A stretch of DNA of 64,000 nt from JAVJSD01 sp040219575 (GTDB lineage Bacteria; Planctomycetota; Planctomycetia; Pirellulales; Pirellulaceae): positions 62,001 through 126,000 of the forward strand of contig JAVJSD010000064.1 of the NCBI GenBank assembly GCA_040219575.1. The letters are read 5' to 3'. The notes below the pieces were generated by a model. The model saw only the letters and a program-made list of their open reading frames with translations, had not been told where the DNA came from and made no database searches. Shown piece by piece: positions 27,257 to 35,542 of this stretch. Position numbers and translations under genes: made by a program. Each line of letters starts with the position of its first letter. The first letter of the stretch is position 1.

Positions 27257-29023
27257 TCAGGCGTCTTCCAAGTAGAACATCAAGTCCTCGAGCTGGTCGC
27301 AGATTCGTTGCACTTCTTGCTCGCTTCGCTGTTCGACGGCGCGGCCGAGTTGTTCGATCAGCGACCGCATTTCCTCCGCGTCTTCGGCGGCGGCCTGAGC
27401 GAGGAGACGCTTGGACTTGGTGAGCATTTGCTCGGCCTGCGGGAATGCGGCGGCTGCGCCGCCCTCGCCGACCGCCGCCGTCTCTCTGCTTTCTTGCTCG
27501 CCCGACGACGCGCCGAACACCGACTCCAATTTGGCCTTGGCCTCGTCGCGACTGCCGGCGCGAAAGCGCGTGATGGCGTTCTCGATGGTGACTTCCTTCC
27601 GCAACCCGGTGTCGCGCTCCACCACGGCGACGGTCAGAATCCCGTCCAGATCCAGTTCGAACCGCACCAACACTTCGTTCCCCGCCGGGGCATCCTCGTT
27701 CAGCCCATCCAAACGCAATTGACCGACCGGTTGGTTGTAACGCGCGTCGTCGCTCTCTCCCTGCAGCACGCGAATGTCAACCACATTCTGACCGTCGTAC
27801 TCCGTATAGTAGATCTCCGAACGGACGGCGGGCAACGGCGTGTTGCGCTCGATGATGGAAGAAAAGCAGTACCGCGACGGCCGGCCGCGGACTTCGCCGA
27901 GACACTCGATGCCGAGCGTATGAGGGGTGATGTCGACCAGGACGGCCCCCACGTCGACGCCCGCCACCAGCGCTCCCTGCACGGCGGCCCCCATCGAGAC
28001 GCACAGGTCGGGGTCGACTTCGAGATGCAGGTCGTGGTGCAACTGCTGCCGGAGCAACTGGTGCACCAGCGGCGTGCGGGTGCTGCCGCCGACGAGAATA
28101 ACCCGGTCGATGTCGCGGGCCGTGAGTTTGGCGTCTTCCAGGGCGGAATCGACGCACGTCAGCGTCTTTCTGAGCAGCGGGTCGATAAGCGCCTCGTAGT
28201 CTTTGCGCTCGATCGCCCGCCTCAGATGCAGGGGCTGCCCGTCCTTCTCGGCGATAAACTCTTCTGCGATCTCGGTGTAGGGCTCGAAGGAGAGTCGCTT
28301 CTTGGCATCCTCCACGGCCTGCAGCAGACGCGACCGGGCGGCGGGGATCGTCCGCAGGTCGACGCCGGTTTCGTCGAGAAACTGCTCGGCGACCAGGTCG
28401 AGCAGCAACTGGTCGAAATCGTCGCCGCCAAGATGCGTGTCGCCATGGCTGGCCAACACCTCGATCACGCCCGACTCGATCTGCACCAACGAGACGTCGA
28501 ACGTTCCGCCCCCGAGGTCGTAGACCACCAGCGTCTCGCGGCGGGTGGGATGCGGCTCGTACGTCAGCGCTGCGGCCGTCGGCTCGTTCACGATCCGCAC
28601 CACATCAAGCCCGGCCAACTGGCCTGCTTCGCGTGTGGCCCGTCGCTGGTTCTCGGTGAAAAACGCGGGAACCGTAATCACCGCCTTGTCGACCGTCCGG
28701 CCCAGCGACTGCTCGGCGCGGTCCTTCAGCGTGCGAAGGATCATGGCCGACACTTCCTGCGGCGAGTAGCTCGCTTCGCCGAGCGGCACTTTCACGTCCT
28801 CGCCCATCCGCCGCTTGATCGACTTCACCGTCCGCTCGGGCGCGAGCAACGCCTGGTTGCGGGCCGCCTCTCCGACGAGCAGGCCGCCGCTGCTGTCGAC
28901 GCCGACCAGCGACGGCAAAATCACCTCTTGTCGCCCGTCGCCCAGCACGACCGGCTTGCCGTCCTGCACGACCGAGACAACGCTGTTGGTGGTTCCCAGG
29001 TCGATCCCCAGAATGAGCTCCAT
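27257..29023 (-). CDS. Diverged Hsp70 (DnaK-like) chaperone
   Basis: 588 aa. The nucleotide-binding domain is intact: GIDLGTTNS (6-14), Lys70 in KSIKRRMG, YDLGGGTFD (168-176), VGGSTRTP (311-318) and GAAVQGAL (345-352). The interdomain linker reads LVDITPHTLGIE near 362-373. The substrate domain follows with LPAVRSEIYYTEYDGQNVVDI, and the lid (about 490-588) is short and Ala/Glu-rich. Normal DnaK is near 640 aa, and the usual G/P-rich tail is missing. It sits in a five-gene minus-strand set with a GrpE-like and a J-like protein, so it probably has its own dedicated partners rather than replacing the housekeeping DnaK. Confidence 0.9.
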   Translation of the reverse strand: MELILGIDLGTTNSVVSVVQDGKPVVLGDGRQEVILPSLVGVDSSGGLLVGEAARNQALLAPERTVKSIKRRMGEDVKVPLGEASYSPQEVSAMILRTLKDRAEQSLGRTVDKAVITVPAFFTENQRRATREAGQLAGLDVVRIVNEPTAAALTYEPHPTRRETLVVYDLGGGTFDVSLVQIESGVIEVLASHGDTHLGGDDFDQLLLDLVAEQFLDETGVDLRTIPAARSRLLQAVEDAKKRLSFEPYTEIAEEFIAEKDGQPLHLRRAIERKDYEALIDPLLRKTLTCVDSALEDAKLTARDIDRVILVGGSTRTPLVHQLLRQQLHHDLHLEVDPDLCVSMGAAVQGALVAGVDVGAVLVDITPHTLGIECLGEVRGRPSRYCFSSIIERNTPLPAVRSEIYYTEYDGQNVVDIRVLQGESDDARYNQPVGQLRLDGLNEDAPAGNEVLVRFELDLDGILTVAVVERDTGLRKEVTIENAITRFRAGSRDEAKAKLESVFGASSGEQESRETAAVGEGGAAAAFPQAEQMLTKSKRLLAQAAAEDAEEMRSLIEQLGRAVEQRSEQEVQRICDQLEDLMFYLEDA

Positions 29024-29097
29024 TGGTTGACTTCCTTTTCCATGAGGTGGTTCATTTCACAAACGGCGCGGTGAAACCTTCGCCCGAGCGTTTCCAA

Positions 29098-30177
29098 TCA
29101 GCACTCGTTCTCGGCGTAGTCTTCAGCGCCTTCCACGTCTTTCGCGACCGAAGCGGTGTGGGCCGTTCGACGGGCGGCGGTCGCCTTGACTTCGGCGAAG
29201 CGAATCGGCCTGTCATGATGAAGATAACCCGGCCGAAGCTCCTCGACCACGGTCTCGGGTTCCGCCCGCGGATCGTCGACCAGCTCCACAACCGTCATCA
29301 GCCGCGGATCGACGCGTCGCCCGACGGCCTCCACGCGGCGGACGCCGTGCCGCTGCAGGTCTCGCTCCAATCGCTGGAGCATCAACTCGTAGCCTTCCAA
29401 CAGGCGGCCGATTTCCTCGGCCGCGGCTTGCGCCGCATCCTCGCCGCATCGCCGCTGCGCGTCGCGCAGCCACGCGGAACTGAGCCAACGCCGCCAGGCC
29501 GGCGCCCGGCGATGCTGCGTTTCGAGCGTCTCGCCAAGGCGTCTGGCTAATGACTGGGCCAACTGATCCGGCGCCGTGCGAAACGCTTTCACGCCGCGGA
29601 CCAGCGCCTCGTGCAAACCGGTCAGCGCTTCGACCAACGGCGTTGCCGCGCGCTGGGCGGCTTCCTTCTCCCGCGACTGCACCGATTGGAACTCTCGAAT
29701 GGCGACGTCCAAAGCCTGCCGTGCTTGTTCGACCGTCGACTCCAATCCACGCGAACTCTTCGTTTGCAGCTTCAACTCGTGACGCATGGCGGTCAACGAT
29801 TCGACCACGTCCAGCAATCCCACCTGGGGCAACGACTCGTCTTGGAATTCCTCGTCCGCGAGATCCTCGTCCGCGAAATTCTCGTCCGCGAGATCTTCAT
29901 CCGGGAATCGGTCCTCATTCGAGGTTGACTGAAGGGAAGAGCCCTCCAGGCGGCGGTCGTCGACCAGACTCCAGGCGGACGGGGAGTCGTAGGGCTCGGC
30001 AACCGCATCGTCGTCGCTCGACGCGAATTCGGTTTCGTAGTTCAGGTCATCCTCGACATCATCCTCGACATCATCCTCGAAGTCATCTTCGAGGTCGTCG
30101 ACCTCCTCGGCGGTTTCGCGCAGCCAGCGGCGAAACTGCTGGACGATCTCTTCGCTGTCCCAGTCCGATGGCGTCAT
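29098..30177 (-). CDS. GrpE-like nucleotide exchange factor with long acidic N-terminus
   Basis: 359 aa, nearly twice the length of ordinary GrpE. The GrpE head is at the C-terminus: GVRRVEAVGRRVDPRLM, VVELVDDP, then ETVVEELRPGYLHHDRPIRF (about 279-330), preceded by a helical stalk (about 125-275). Residues 25-45 and 90-115 are almost only Asp/Glu repeats (DDVEDDVEDD, ADEDLADEE) encoded by tandem 12- and 15-nt DNA repeats. The role would be exchange of ADP for ATP on the neighbouring Hsp70, with the acidic arm possibly binding a partner. Its ATG overlaps the stop of the J-like gene (ATGA). Confidence 0.85.
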   Translation of the reverse strand: MTPSDWDSEEIVQQFRRWLRETAEEVDDLEDDFEDDVEDDVEDDLNYETEFASSDDDAVAEPYDSPSAWSLVDDRRLEGSSLQSTSNEDRFPDEDLADENFADEDLADEEFQDESLPQVGLLDVVESLTAMRHELKLQTKSSRGLESTVEQARQALDVAIREFQSVQSREKEAAQRAATPLVEALTGLHEALVRGVKAFRTAPDQLAQSLARRLGETLETQHRRAPAWRRWLSSAWLRDAQRRCGEDAAQAAAEEIGRLLEGYELMLQRLERDLQRHGVRRVEAVGRRVDPRLMTVVELVDDPRAEPETVVEELRPGYLHHDRPIRFAEVKATAARRTAHTASVAKDVEGAEDYAENEC

Positions 30178-30473
30178 GAGCGGCCCAGTGAAAGCAGCAG
30201 GTCGGTGGGAAGGCGCTGCTGGCGGATGTCGCGTCGCTGCGTCGCCCGCAGTTCCTCGAACGTAACGCTGGACGTGGTGCTGAACAGGCGCCGCGTCATC
30301 GACTCGATCGGGTCGCGCAGTTGTTCATAGGCCGCGCGGATTTCGCCGAAGCGTTGCGGCTCGCGCTCCGGCGGATGCTCGCGCACCAGTTGCAGATAAC
30401 GCGAGCGGATGAGGTCGGAGTCGGCGTCGTGGCCGAGGCCTAGAACTTTATAGGGATCGGAGGTCATCGACAT
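30174..30473 (-). CDS. Minimal J-like domain protein with HPP in place of HPD
   Basis: 99 aa. Residues 6-54 follow the J-domain helices: DPYKVLGLGHDADSDLIRSR, then the loop REHPPEREP, then RFGEIRAAYEQLRDP. The invariant HPD that triggers Hsp70 ATP hydrolysis is HPP at 33-35. Zinc-finger, G/F and substrate domains are absent; a 45-residue tail follows. Degenerate HPP-type J-like domains occur in other bacteria (family knowledge), so this is a recognised but poorly understood form. It overlaps the GrpE-like gene by 4 bp and follows the TPR gene by 48 bp. A second ATG at 30467 is an alternative start. Confidence 0.82.
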   Translation of the reverse strand: MSMTSDPYKVLGLGHDADSDLIRSRYLQLVREHPPEREPQRFGEIRAAYEQLRDPIESMTRRLFSTTSSVTFEELRATQRRDIRQQRLPTDLLLSLGRS

Positions 30474-30521
30474 TCTCGAAAGGGGATGGGCGCGACGGCG
30501 ACTCGGGCCGCCGACGGATTG

Positions 30522-33068
30522 CTACAGTTCCAGGTCTTCGAGCAGCATCGCGGCGAACTCCTTCGGGTCGCTGACCATCAGCTCAACAAGGTATTGCTCT
30601 GGGGTCTTGCCGTTACGCTCCGCCGCTTGCTCCAGCCTGCGGCGCAGATCAATGGGCATCGACTGCACCGCGTCGTTGAACATCCGACTCATCTCGGCGG
30701 GAGCCGGCGGATCGCCGGCGTACACGTCGTCGTCGTCGTCATCGTCTTCCTCATCGTACTCGTCCTCCACTTCACCCAGGGGGTGGAAGTAGAAGGGCCG
30801 AGGCCTTCTCAACAAGGCTTGGGCCTGTTCGATGGACGCCAGGGCTCGCTGGCCGTCCCCGATCAGCGACTCGTCGAGAGGCGACGCTTGCCTGGCCTCG
30901 GCCATAGCCCGATCCACCTTGCGGTGCAATTCGTTGAGTTCCCAATGCCACTGGTACACGTCGTGATTCTCGCCGAGCCGGCCGATCTCGTAGAGCCTCT
31001 GGATCGCGTAGTGGATCGTGAAATAGGGGCTGTTGCGGTATCGCTTCATCCCGCGCTCGAGAAGATTCTCACGCAGGACCCGGTCCTTGCCGATGTCCAG
31101 ACACATGCAGACCTGTTTCAAATCCGCCTCTTGCCAGCGAATTTTCGCAGTCCGCTTGAGATAGGCGTGGACCAGCCGCTGATGGGTCGCACGTCCAACG
31201 TATTGGTAGTTGTTGGCGCGAAACGACCGCACGATCTTCGCCAGGCCTCCGGCGGTTTCGCTGCGAGGCTTCTTCTTGAGAGCCTTCTTGAATCGCTCGT
31301 TGAAGTCCTTCCGCGTCTTGACCGGCAGGCTCATCCGGGCGGCCAGCACCGCCATTTGCATCCACACAATGGTTGGCTCCTCGACCGACGCCAAGGCTTC
31401 GTCGAGATGCCGCTGGGCGGCCTCCTCGCCGCCAGCCTTCAATTCGATCGCCGCGCGAATCGTGGGAACGACGTAACCGACGACATCCGCCGGCGGCGCC
31501 TGGGCGACCTTTGCCAACTCCTGTCGGGCGGCTTCATACTGCTTGGCCTTGGTCAGGGCCCGGACCATCGCCAGCGTGTGGTTCCAACGGAGGACGCGCG
31601 TCTCAAGTCCCCGAGGCCGGAGTCGCGAAATCGCCTCGATATGCGGCTCCGATTTGGCCGGGTCCTCCAGTTCGAGATACAACTGCGCCAGCTTGGCGTG
31701 CGCCTCGTAGTCGTCGGGGCTCTGCTCGAGCAGACGACGAACGGCGCCCGCCGATTTCTCGGGCTCTCCACGCCGGTCGTGCAACGACGACAGCTCACGG
31801 TACGCCTCGACCAGCGGGGGATAACTGCGGATCGCCTTGTGCAAATACCCCATCGCCGACTTGAGCAGCTCCTGGGCCTTGACGTTGGCGTTGTTGTACT
31901 CGTCCTCGATATCGAGGTCCAGCAAGTCGTCGGCAATCGAAAGCTTCAATCGCGCCAAATGCAGATGAACGAGCCCGGCCGCGATCGGCTGTTCGTCCGG
32001 GCGCAGGCTGCTGCACTGGAGCGACTCCAGGAATCGCTCCCAGCACTCGGTGGTGAATTCGATATCGTCCCTGAACGACTCCTGCATGAGCGCGTTGGCG
32101 CGCATCCACCGCGGATCGATCCCCGGCGCCGCCGCGCTGTGCTGCAATTCCTGGAATAGCCGCTCATCGCCTTCGCGCACGGCGCGCTTCCAAGTCATGT
32201 CGACCAGGCTGTCGAGGATCTCGACATGCGAATCCTCGCACCGCGCACGCAAGCGACGAAACTCCGGCAGGAACTGCCGCCAGTCGCCCGACTGCCAGTG
32301 CTGACTCAGGCGGCTCAGCAAGGGAAGCAGCGACCCGCCTTGCAGCCAGGCGTTAAGCCGCTTCAGGGGCTGCGCCAACGCGCGTTGCGCATCCTCGTTG
32401 AGCGACTCTCCCGCGGCGGACTGCAGCGAGGCGGCGATTCTCCAAGCCGGGCGATTCCGATCGAGACGCCTCCAGTTTTCCTCGGTCCGTTCTCGGTCCG
32501 ACTGGTAGAACGCCGACAACCCACGGACCAGCAACTTCCAGTCGGCCAACGGCGAACTCCGGGGGATCTCGCGGATCAGCTCGGAGGCGGCGTCATCTTC
32601 GCCGCGTTCAACCGCCGCCAGGGCGTCGCGCAGTCGCTGCACCAGCCGAGGCAAGGAATCGAAGTCGGGAGGGGCCGACTCCGGATCCAGCATCGCCGAG
32701 TCGACCAATTCCTGCAGCAATGCGGGATCGCTCCGCAGCATCGCCGTCGAATCCACCCGCGTGTCGCCGACCAGCGTCTGCAGTCGCGGAATCCGCCCTT
32801 TCACGTCGGGGGTGGCCGGCTTCAACTCCAGCAAATCCGACAGCACCGCCCGGGCCTCGGCCGTCATCCTCATCTTGTGAAGTTGCTCCACCCGGCTGGC
32901 GTAGGCTTGCTCGAGCAGGCTGCGGCACTCGGGCGTCGGTTCGCTGCGATAGCAATGTTTCGCGTCTTTGAGCGCCTCCTTGGCGTTTCCCTTGGCCAGT
33001 TCTCGCTCGATCCGGGCCAGCACCGCCTTCGTTCCCGGCCACTGCTTTTTTTGGCGTTTTCTCCCCAT
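30522..33068 (-). CDS. Large TPR-type helical repeat protein heading the Hsp70 cluster
   Basis: 848 aa, with no signal peptide, basic N-terminus (MGRKRQKKQWPGTKAVLARI) and a mostly alpha-helical body with TPR spacing (for example SPDDYEAHAKLAQLYLELED, IVWMQMAVLAARMSLPV). Near the C-terminus is an Asp tract (EYDEEDDDDDDDV, about 785), and the last 60 residues form a small helical domain (PIDLRRRLEQAAERNGKTPE...). The ATG at 33068 has GGAG 6 nt upstream; the ATG 9 bp earlier lacks such a site. It is 48 bp before the J-like gene and in the same direction. It may recruit clients for, or scaffold, the Hsp70 machine (inference from position). I do not recognise a named family. Confidence 0.75.
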   Translation of the reverse strand: MGRKRQKKQWPGTKAVLARIERELAKGNAKEALKDAKHCYRSEPTPECRSLLEQAYASRVEQLHKMRMTAEARAVLSDLLELKPATPDVKGRIPRLQTLVGDTRVDSTAMLRSDPALLQELVDSAMLDPESAPPDFDSLPRLVQRLRDALAAVERGEDDAASELIREIPRSSPLADWKLLVRGLSAFYQSDRERTEENWRRLDRNRPAWRIAASLQSAAGESLNEDAQRALAQPLKRLNAWLQGGSLLPLLSRLSQHWQSGDWRQFLPEFRRLRARCEDSHVEILDSLVDMTWKRAVREGDERLFQELQHSAAAPGIDPRWMRANALMQESFRDDIEFTTECWERFLESLQCSSLRPDEQPIAAGLVHLHLARLKLSIADDLLDLDIEDEYNNANVKAQELLKSAMGYLHKAIRSYPPLVEAYRELSSLHDRRGEPEKSAGAVRRLLEQSPDDYEAHAKLAQLYLELEDPAKSEPHIEAISRLRPRGLETRVLRWNHTLAMVRALTKAKQYEAARQELAKVAQAPPADVVGYVVPTIRAAIELKAGGEEAAQRHLDEALASVEEPTIVWMQMAVLAARMSLPVKTRKDFNERFKKALKKKPRSETAGGLAKIVRSFRANNYQYVGRATHQRLVHAYLKRTAKIRWQEADLKQVCMCLDIGKDRVLRENLLERGMKRYRNSPYFTIHYAIQRLYEIGRLGENHDVYQWHWELNELHRKVDRAMAEARQASPLDESLIGDGQRALASIEQAQALLRRPRPFYFHPLGEVEDEYDEEDDDDDDDVYAGDPPAPAEMSRMFNDAVQSMPIDLRRRLEQAAERNGKTPEQYLVELMVSDPKEFAAMLLEDLEL

Positions 33069-33318
33069 TGGCTCCATCCACAAGTTCGATTGTTCCGCTG
33101 ATAACCGCGCTGATGACCGCCGCGCTGCGCCGCCCGCTAGATTATCGAGTTTGCGATAAATAAGAAAGACGCTGGAGAAGAGAACAGCGAACGATTTGGG
33201 GACGAACACCCGCGCATGACTGGATCGGAGCGCGCCGTTTTGTTTGCATCGGTGAGGCCAGCGGGCCACAATCGGTAACACTCGCCGACATTCCTCCCTA
33301 CCCCGACCTGGAGCCAGC

Positions 33319-34053
33319 ATGAGCCGATCCTTGCAACAATCCTTCAGCCCCCTCGTCGCGGCGGGCTTCTTACTGCTGACTGGTCAGGCCGCCTTCGGCC
33401 ACTACCTGTGGGTGGCGTCCGCCGAGAAGCCAGGGGAGCACGGCACGGTGCATGTGTACTTCGAGGAAGTCCCGGCCCCCGGCGACGGTGGATATCTCGA
33501 TCCGTTCGTCAAGCAAAACAAGACCTGGCTCCGCACGCTCGACAACGTGAAGGGTCGGGAGATCGAGCTGCGGGAGACGAAAGAGAAGGACAAGCGTTGG
33601 CTTTCGGCGCCCGCGCCGCTCGGCGGACCGCGGTCGATCGATTGCTACGGCAAGTTCGGCGTCTACCGCTACGGCACGACCGACGTGCTGCTGCACTACT
33701 ATGCGCGAACCCTCGACATCGACGACCACGACCAACTACACGAACTGGGCAGCGCCGAGCAGATGGACCTCGACATCGTGCTGCACGAACACGACGGCAA
33801 GATGGAAGCGACCGTTCACTGGCGAGGCAAGCCGGCCGCCAATCGCCCCGTCTATCTCCGCGGCCCGCAGAAGTTTCGCGAGACGCTCGAGACCAACGAC
33901 AAGGGCATGATCACCTTCGCTCCCGAGGCCAAGGGCCGCTATCTACTGCGAACCTACGTGGAGGAGGACCAGGCCGGCGAGGACGACGGCAAGGCGTATG
34001 TCAAGATTCGGCATAACGCCACCATGGTGATCGACTGGCCGCTGGGCGAGTGA
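33319..34053 (+). CDS. Exported DUF4198-like protein
   Basis: 244 aa. The signal peptide ends ...LLTGQAAFG and the mature protein would begin HYLWVASAEKPGEHGTVHVYF, a pattern like the DUF4198 family of metal- or uptake-linked periplasmic proteins. A beta-sandwich follows, with a second sandwich (EATVHWRGKPAANRPVYLRGP...) typical of carboxypeptidase-regulatory-like folds. If cleavage is as drawn, a histidine becomes residue 1, a feature shared with several copper-binding periplasmic proteins; metal binding is only a suggestion. The gene is divergent from the TPR gene and 136 bp before the first sialidase-like gene. Confidence 0.65.
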   Translation: MSRSLQQSFSPLVAAGFLLLTGQAAFGHYLWVASAEKPGEHGTVHVYFEEVPAPGDGGYLDPFVKQNKTWLRTLDNVKGREIELRETKEKDKRWLSAPAPLGGPRSIDCYGKFGVYRYGTTDVLLHYYARTLDIDDHDQLHELGSAEQMDLDIVLHEHDGKMEATVHWRGKPAANRPVYLRGPQKFRETLETNDKGMITFAPEAKGRYLLRTYVEEDQAGEDDGKAYVKIRHNATMVIDWPLGE

Positions 34054-34094
34054 AATCGATGGTAGCGAGGACGACGGCCGCCAGCACACTCCCA

Positions 34095-34116
34095 CCAAGC
34101 CGACGACTTGTCGTCG
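34095..34116. repeat. 22-bp motif B copy 3
   Basis: CCAAGCCGACGACTTGTCGT plus CG, identical to 23499-23520. It is 73 bp upstream of the first sialidase-like gene and followed by GGTGAGTTAG. Confidence 0.8.
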
Positions 34117-34189
34117 CCGGGGATCGCGTGGCCGGTGAGTTAGCATGGGGGCGGGCAGGTTGAGATCCGACCATTCCAGCGGAGTACCT

Positions 34190-35446
34190 ATGACGGGACT
34201 GAAGAATCTGCCGCCGATTGTGTTCGCGACGTGTACGCTGCTGTGCAGCGGTGCGCCTGCTCAAGAGCGCCCGCCGTTGCCCGACCTGGCGCTGCAACCG
34301 CCGCGACTGATCACCGACGTCAATGCGGAGCATGGCAAGTCGATGCGCGGCGCGCAAGGCGTTCCCGCCATCGAACGTTCGCCGGAGGGCCGGTTGTGGG
34401 CCGCCTGGTACACGGGGCCGGGCCGACGCGGCGTGGAAAGCTCTTCCAGCTACGTGGTGCTGGCGACCAGCGGCGACGACGGCAAGTCGTGGACGGAGAA
34501 ACTCGTCGTCCAGCCGCGGCGATTTGTGCACACCTACGATCCCTGCCTGTGGATCGATCCTCAGCGGCGGCTGTGGTTCTTCTGGGCGCAAAGCGCCGGC
34601 GTGCAGGACGGCCGCATGGGCGTCTGGGCGATCGTCACCGACGAGCCCGACGTCGAACAGCCGAAGTGGTCCGCGCCGCGACGCATCGCCAACGGCGTGA
34701 TGCTCAACAAACCCACGGTCCTGGAAAGCGGCGACTGGTTGCTGCCCGTCGGACTGTGGCGCGACAACACCAACGTGCCCAACGTGAGTTTCGAGCCCGA
34801 CCAACTGGCCCCCTACACGCTCGACATGCTGACGCACGACCTGGGCGAGGAGCGCGGTTCGAACGTCTATCGCTCCCGCGATCAGGGAAAGACATTCCAG
34901 CGCATCGGACAGGTCCGCATTCCCGGCACTCGGGTCGATGAACACATGCTCATCGAGCGCGGCGACGGCAGCCTGTGGATGCTGCTGCGAAACACCGGCG
35001 GCGTCGCGCAGAGCGCCTCGACAGACGGCGGCCGCACCTGGAGCGACGGCTCGCTCTACCTGGAGGGGCGCACGCATCGAAACAAGCGGTTCTTCGTTCG
35101 CCGGCTGAAGTCCGGGGCGCTGCTGATGGTTCGCAACAACTCGCCCGACGGCGGCCGCTCGCACATGACGGCGTTTGTCTCGGACGACGACGGTAAGACC
35201 TGGCAGGGCGGATTGCTGTTGGACGAGCGCGAGTCGTCGTATCCCGACGGCGTGCAGGCCGACGACGGCGCGATCTACATCATCTACGACCACCAGCGCT
35301 ACACCCTCAACCGCGCGGGTGAGAAGGGCGTCGGTTCGGTGATGATGGCCGTGTTTCATGAAGACGACGTGCGGGCCGGCAAGCCGGTGTCCGGGAACGT
35401 GCGCCTCCGCGAGGTGATTACGCAGTTGCGCGAGGCTGAGGAATAG
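34190..35446 (+). CDS. Exported sialidase-like beta-propeller, paralog 1
   Basis: 418 aa with a signal peptide. Four Asp-box repeats mark a six-bladed BNR propeller: SGDDGKSW (94-101), SRDQGKTF, STDGGRTW and SDDDGKTW. Conserved acidic/Arg sites include RSPEGRLWAAWYTG, PGTRVDEHMLIERGDGSLWMLLR and SYPDGVQADDGAIYIIYDH. Relatives include exo-alpha-sialidases and many uncharacterised planctomycete propellers, so sialic-acid release is a possibility rather than a certainty. GGAG sits 9 nt before the ATG at 34190. A second, shorter paralog follows after 96 bp in the same direction, both downstream of the DUF4198-like gene. Confidence 0.83.
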   Translation: MTGLKNLPPIVFATCTLLCSGAPAQERPPLPDLALQPPRLITDVNAEHGKSMRGAQGVPAIERSPEGRLWAAWYTGPGRRGVESSSSYVVLATSGDDGKSWTEKLVVQPRRFVHTYDPCLWIDPQRRLWFFWAQSAGVQDGRMGVWAIVTDEPDVEQPKWSAPRRIANGVMLNKPTVLESGDWLLPVGLWRDNTNVPNVSFEPDQLAPYTLDMLTHDLGEERGSNVYRSRDQGKTFQRIGQVRIPGTRVDEHMLIERGDGSLWMLLRNTGGVAQSASTDGGRTWSDGSLYLEGRTHRNKRFFVRRLKSGALLMVRNNSPDGGRSHMTAFVSDDDGKTWQGGLLLDERESSYPDGVQADDGAIYIIYDHQRYTLNRAGEKGVGSVMMAVFHEDDVRAGKPVSGNVRLREVITQLREAEE

Positions 35447-35473
35447 ACGGCGATCGGTGCAGGCGAACTCAAC

Positions 35474-35495
35474 CAAGCCGACGACTTGTCGTCGC
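35474..35495. repeat. 22-bp motif B copy 4
   Basis: Identical to motif B copies 2 and 3. It is 47 bp upstream of the second sialidase-like gene and followed by GGTGAGCAAG. Confidence 0.8.
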
Positions 35496-35542
35496 CGCCG
35501 TCCGGTGAGCAAGTGAAATCAGGCAGGCACAATGAGGCGAAG

